Shown piece by piece: positions 6,097-7,431 of a stretch of 7,431 bases of DNA. The translations under genes and the position numbers were made by a program. Source of the DNA: a bacterium (GTDB taxonomy: Bacteria > Chloroflexota > Dormibacteria > UBA8260 > Bog-877); assembly GCA_021817185.1 (NCBI GenBank), contig JAKAVU010000142.1, forward strand, positions 1 through 7,431, in the 5' to 3' direction. Position 1 is the stretch's first letter, and each line of letters starts with the position of its first letter. The notes under the pieces were generated by a model that searched no databases, had not been told where the DNA came from, and worked only from the letters and a program-made list of their open reading frames with translations.

Positions 6097-7431
6097 GAAG
6101 GCCGGGATCCGCTCTCGGGCCCGATCGTGGTGGCGGTGGACGGCTCCCCCCAGTCCTTCGCCGGGCTGCGCTCCGCCCTGGAGATGGGCCGGGCGCTCGA
6201 CCTGCCGGTCGAGGCGGTGGCCGTCTACGACCCCTATCTCCACTACGTGCTCTTCAACGGCATCGTCGATGTTCTGTCGGAGGAGGCGGGCAAGGTTTTC
6301 CGCTTCAAGGAGCAGGAGGCGCTCCACGAGGAGATCATCGACACCGGGCTGGCCATGATCTACTCGTCCCACCTCAAGGTCGCCAAGGAAGTGGCTCGCG
6401 CCGAGGGATACGACCTGCCCATCACGCTGCTGGATGGGAAGGCCTTCGAGCAGGTGCTGAGGTACGTCCGGGAGGTCGATGCCTCCCTGCTCGTCTGCGG
6501 GCGGATCGGGGTCCACTCGGACCAGGGCATGGACATCGGTGGCAACAGTGAGAACCTGCTGCGGCTGGCGCCGTGCAGCGTGATGCTCTCCTCCCGGACC
6601 TACGTCCCGCCGATCGACGTCATGGGGGCCGCCTCGGTGGTCTGGACGCCGGAGGCCAATGAGGTGCTGGAGCGGATCCCGTGCTCGGCGCAGGGTCTGG
6701 CCCGCACCGCGGTCCTGCGCTGGTCGATGGAGCGCGGTCACTCCATCATCTCCCAGGATCTGGTCTCCTCCGCGCTGGGTGACATCCTGCCGCCGGAGGC
6801 CTCGGCTGCGATCGGGATCAAGCGGGAGTCTGGGGCGGCCGCGATCGCCGAGCGGGAGGTGCACATCTGCCGTGAGTGCGGCTACACCGCCCGCGGGGTC
6901 AGGCCGGTGGCCTGTCCGGTCTGCGGCGGCTCCCAGGAGCAGTTCTCCCAGGTGGATCACGAGAGCCTGATGCTGGCGGCGGCGGAGGAGGGCGAGGTCA
7001 CCGAGGAGGTCACCTTCGACAATCACAAGATCGGGTGGTCGACCGAGGCGCGCAACCTGCTCCACGAGATGCCGGCCGGCTACCTGAGGCGCAGGATCAA
7101 GGCCAAGGTGGAGAAGGTCGCCCGGACCAGAAGGCTGAACGTGGTGACCCTGCAGGTGGCGGCGGCTCTCATCGAACCGGAGCTGGGACGCAGCGCCAAC
7201 GCCCAGCCTCACCGCACGCCCCTGGACGGGTTTGGCGAGCCGGCCCACGACCGGGTGGCGGCGGGGGGGTTCGACGAGCCATCCGAGGACGCCGACGAGG
7301 TGGACCGGGCCCTGCTCACCTATGCGGCCGGGGGGCAGGGGGGGCGCTACATCCCTCGGGAGGCGTCGCCGACCGTATCCCGTCTGCGGCCGCGCGAGGA
7401 GGGCACGACCCCGGGCTTCGCCGCAAGCCCG
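5608..7431 (+). CDS. Tandem universal stress protein fused to PCP_red-like and rubredoxin-like modules (3' truncated by window)
   Basis: The frame is open for 608 codons from ATG 5608 to the window end with no stop, so the C-terminus is missing. Two USP domains occupy about 1-163 and 171-330. Each has the N-terminal Asp of the nucleotide pocket (LPLDNS, Asp10; VAVDGS, Asp178). The first has the complete ATP-binding pattern G-x2-G-x9-G-T at 130-144; the second has G298, G301 and G311 but Gly312 in place of Ser/Thr. Then come a PCP_red-like helical module (346-393, starting WTPEANEVLERIP), four cysteines in rubredoxin style (C421-x2-C424, C436-x2-C439), an acidic linker, a second PCP_red-like module (477-527, starting WSTEARNLLHEMP) and a Gly/Pro/acid-rich tail. 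No signal peptide or membrane segment is seen, so it is probably cytoplasmic. The likely role is ATP-dependent stress or redox signalling, but this is inferred from domains only; the actual function is unknown. Confidence 0.85.
   Translation, partial: MYRKLYLPLDNSDHSTAAAEVAIRLAKATGAEIVGSHVYAARLHDYRFKQMEYTLPEEYQDEVELERQRKIHDSLITRGLGLISDSYLEAAERSCREAGVQFTPKTFDGKNWEVLVKDIEESDYDLVLMGACGLGQVKETQLGTCVDRVVRRAFRDTIVVRHREGRDPLSGPIVVAVDGSPQSFAGLRSALEMGRALDLPVEAVAVYDPYLHYVLFNGIVDVLSEEAGKVFRFKEQEALHEEIIDTGLAMIYSSHLKVAKEVARAEGYDLPITLLDGKAFEQVLRYVREVDASLLVCGRIGVHSDQGMDIGGNSENLLRLAPCSVMLSSRTYVPPIDVMGAASVVWTPEANEVLERIPCSAQGLARTAVLRWSMERGHSIISQDLVSSALGDILPPEASAAIGIKRESGAAAIAEREVHICRECGYTARGVRPVACPVCGGSQEQFSQVDHESLMLAAAEEGEVTEEVTFDNHKIGWSTEARNLLHEMPAGYLRRRIKAKVEKVARTRRLNVVTLQVAAALIEPELGRSANAQPHRTPLDGFGEPAHDRVAAGGFDEPSEDADEVDRALLTYAAGGQGGRYIPREASPTVSRLRPREEGTTPGFAASP
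6118..6597 (+). other. USP domain 2 (residues 171-330)
   Basis: Starts PIVVAVDGS and ends APCSVMLSS. Asp178 and glycines 298, 301 and 311 are kept, but the residue after Gly311 is Gly rather than Ser/Thr, followed by NSENLLRLAP. The domain carries the same helical insertion as domain 1 at the same place, indicating duplication. Confidence 0.8.
6643..6786 (+). other. PCP_red-like module 1 (residues 346-393)
   Basis: WTPEANEVLERIP followed by GLARTAVLRWSMERG and an IISQDLV helix follows the pattern of the small domain at the C-terminus of light-independent protochlorophyllide reductase subunit B: W-x2-[EA]-A-x3-L-x2-[IV]-P, then a basic helix. Recognised from pattern memory only; no profile search was possible. 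Confidence 0.6.
6865..6951 (+). other. Rubredoxin-like four-cysteine knuckle (residues 420-448)
   Basis: Pattern CRECGY - x - CPVCGG: C421, C424, C436 and C439 with 11 residues between the pairs, then a Phe at 446. This short spacing resembles the rubredoxin-like domain at the end of rubrerythrins and should bind iron or zinc. Which metal is bound cannot be read from sequence. Confidence 0.75.
7036..7188 (+). other. PCP_red-like module 2 (residues 477-527)
   Basis: WSTEARNLLHEMPAGYLRRR followed by KAKVEKVARTRRLNVVTLQV repeats the pattern of module 1 and is closer to the family pattern, with a vE-x2-AR helix and a Thr before the last helix. It lies about 130 residues after module 1, on the other side of the cysteine knuckle. 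Confidence 0.6.

Noticed and set aside
5479..7248. 589-codon open frame on the minus strand
   Set aside because: It lies antisense to argH and the USP gene. Its product is a His/Gln/Arg/Gly-rich sequence with no family motif, and such long shadows are common opposite GC-rich genes. The + strand frame has clear conserved domains.
1..7431. tRNA/rRNA genes, CRISPR arrays, insertion sequences
   Set aside because: None are seen: coding sequence is essentially continuous, and I saw no direct repeats with spacers, terminal inverted repeats or transposase motifs.

Overview
The window is a compact, very GC-rich stretch of bacterial chromosome with every gene on the + strand and almost no intergenic DNA. 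Codon third positions are strongly G/C, alternative starts occur (GTG for argR, TTG for argG), and an arginine repressor gene sits between argD and argG. This layout recalls the argCJBD(F)RGH clusters of Actinobacteria. A related high-GC lineage such as Chloroflexota or Dormibacterota is also possible, and I cannot place the organism more precisely from sequence alone.

Positions 1-5608 hold an arginine biosynthesis operon: the 3' end of argJ (1-222), argB (203-1102), argD (1095-2318), argR (2321-2812), argG (2809-4101) and argH (4085-5608). Neighbours overlap by 20, 8, 4 and 17 nt, and argD and argR are separated by 2 nt, so the genes are probably cotranscribed and translationally coupled. 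Together they cover acetyl transfer between acetylornithine and glutamate (ArgJ), phosphorylation of acetylglutamate (ArgB), transamination (ArgD), repression by arginine (ArgR), and conversion of citrulline through argininosuccinate to arginine (ArgG, ArgH). Ornithine carbamoyltransferase (argF), which often lies between argD and argR, is absent here. argC would be expected upstream, outside the window.

Positions 5608-7431 hold one open frame that begins on the argH stop codon (TGATG) and runs off the window. It encodes an unusual multidomain protein: two universal-stress-protein (USP) domains, a module resembling the PCP_red domain of protochlorophyllide reductase subunits, a four-cysteine rubredoxin-like knuckle, a second PCP_red-like module, and a low-complexity tail. 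The two USP halves align without gaps at a constant offset of 168 residues. A possible extended -10 promoter (TG-n-TACGAT) and a short hairpin lie inside the 3' end of argH, so this gene may also be transcribed on its own. It is the most novel item in the window.
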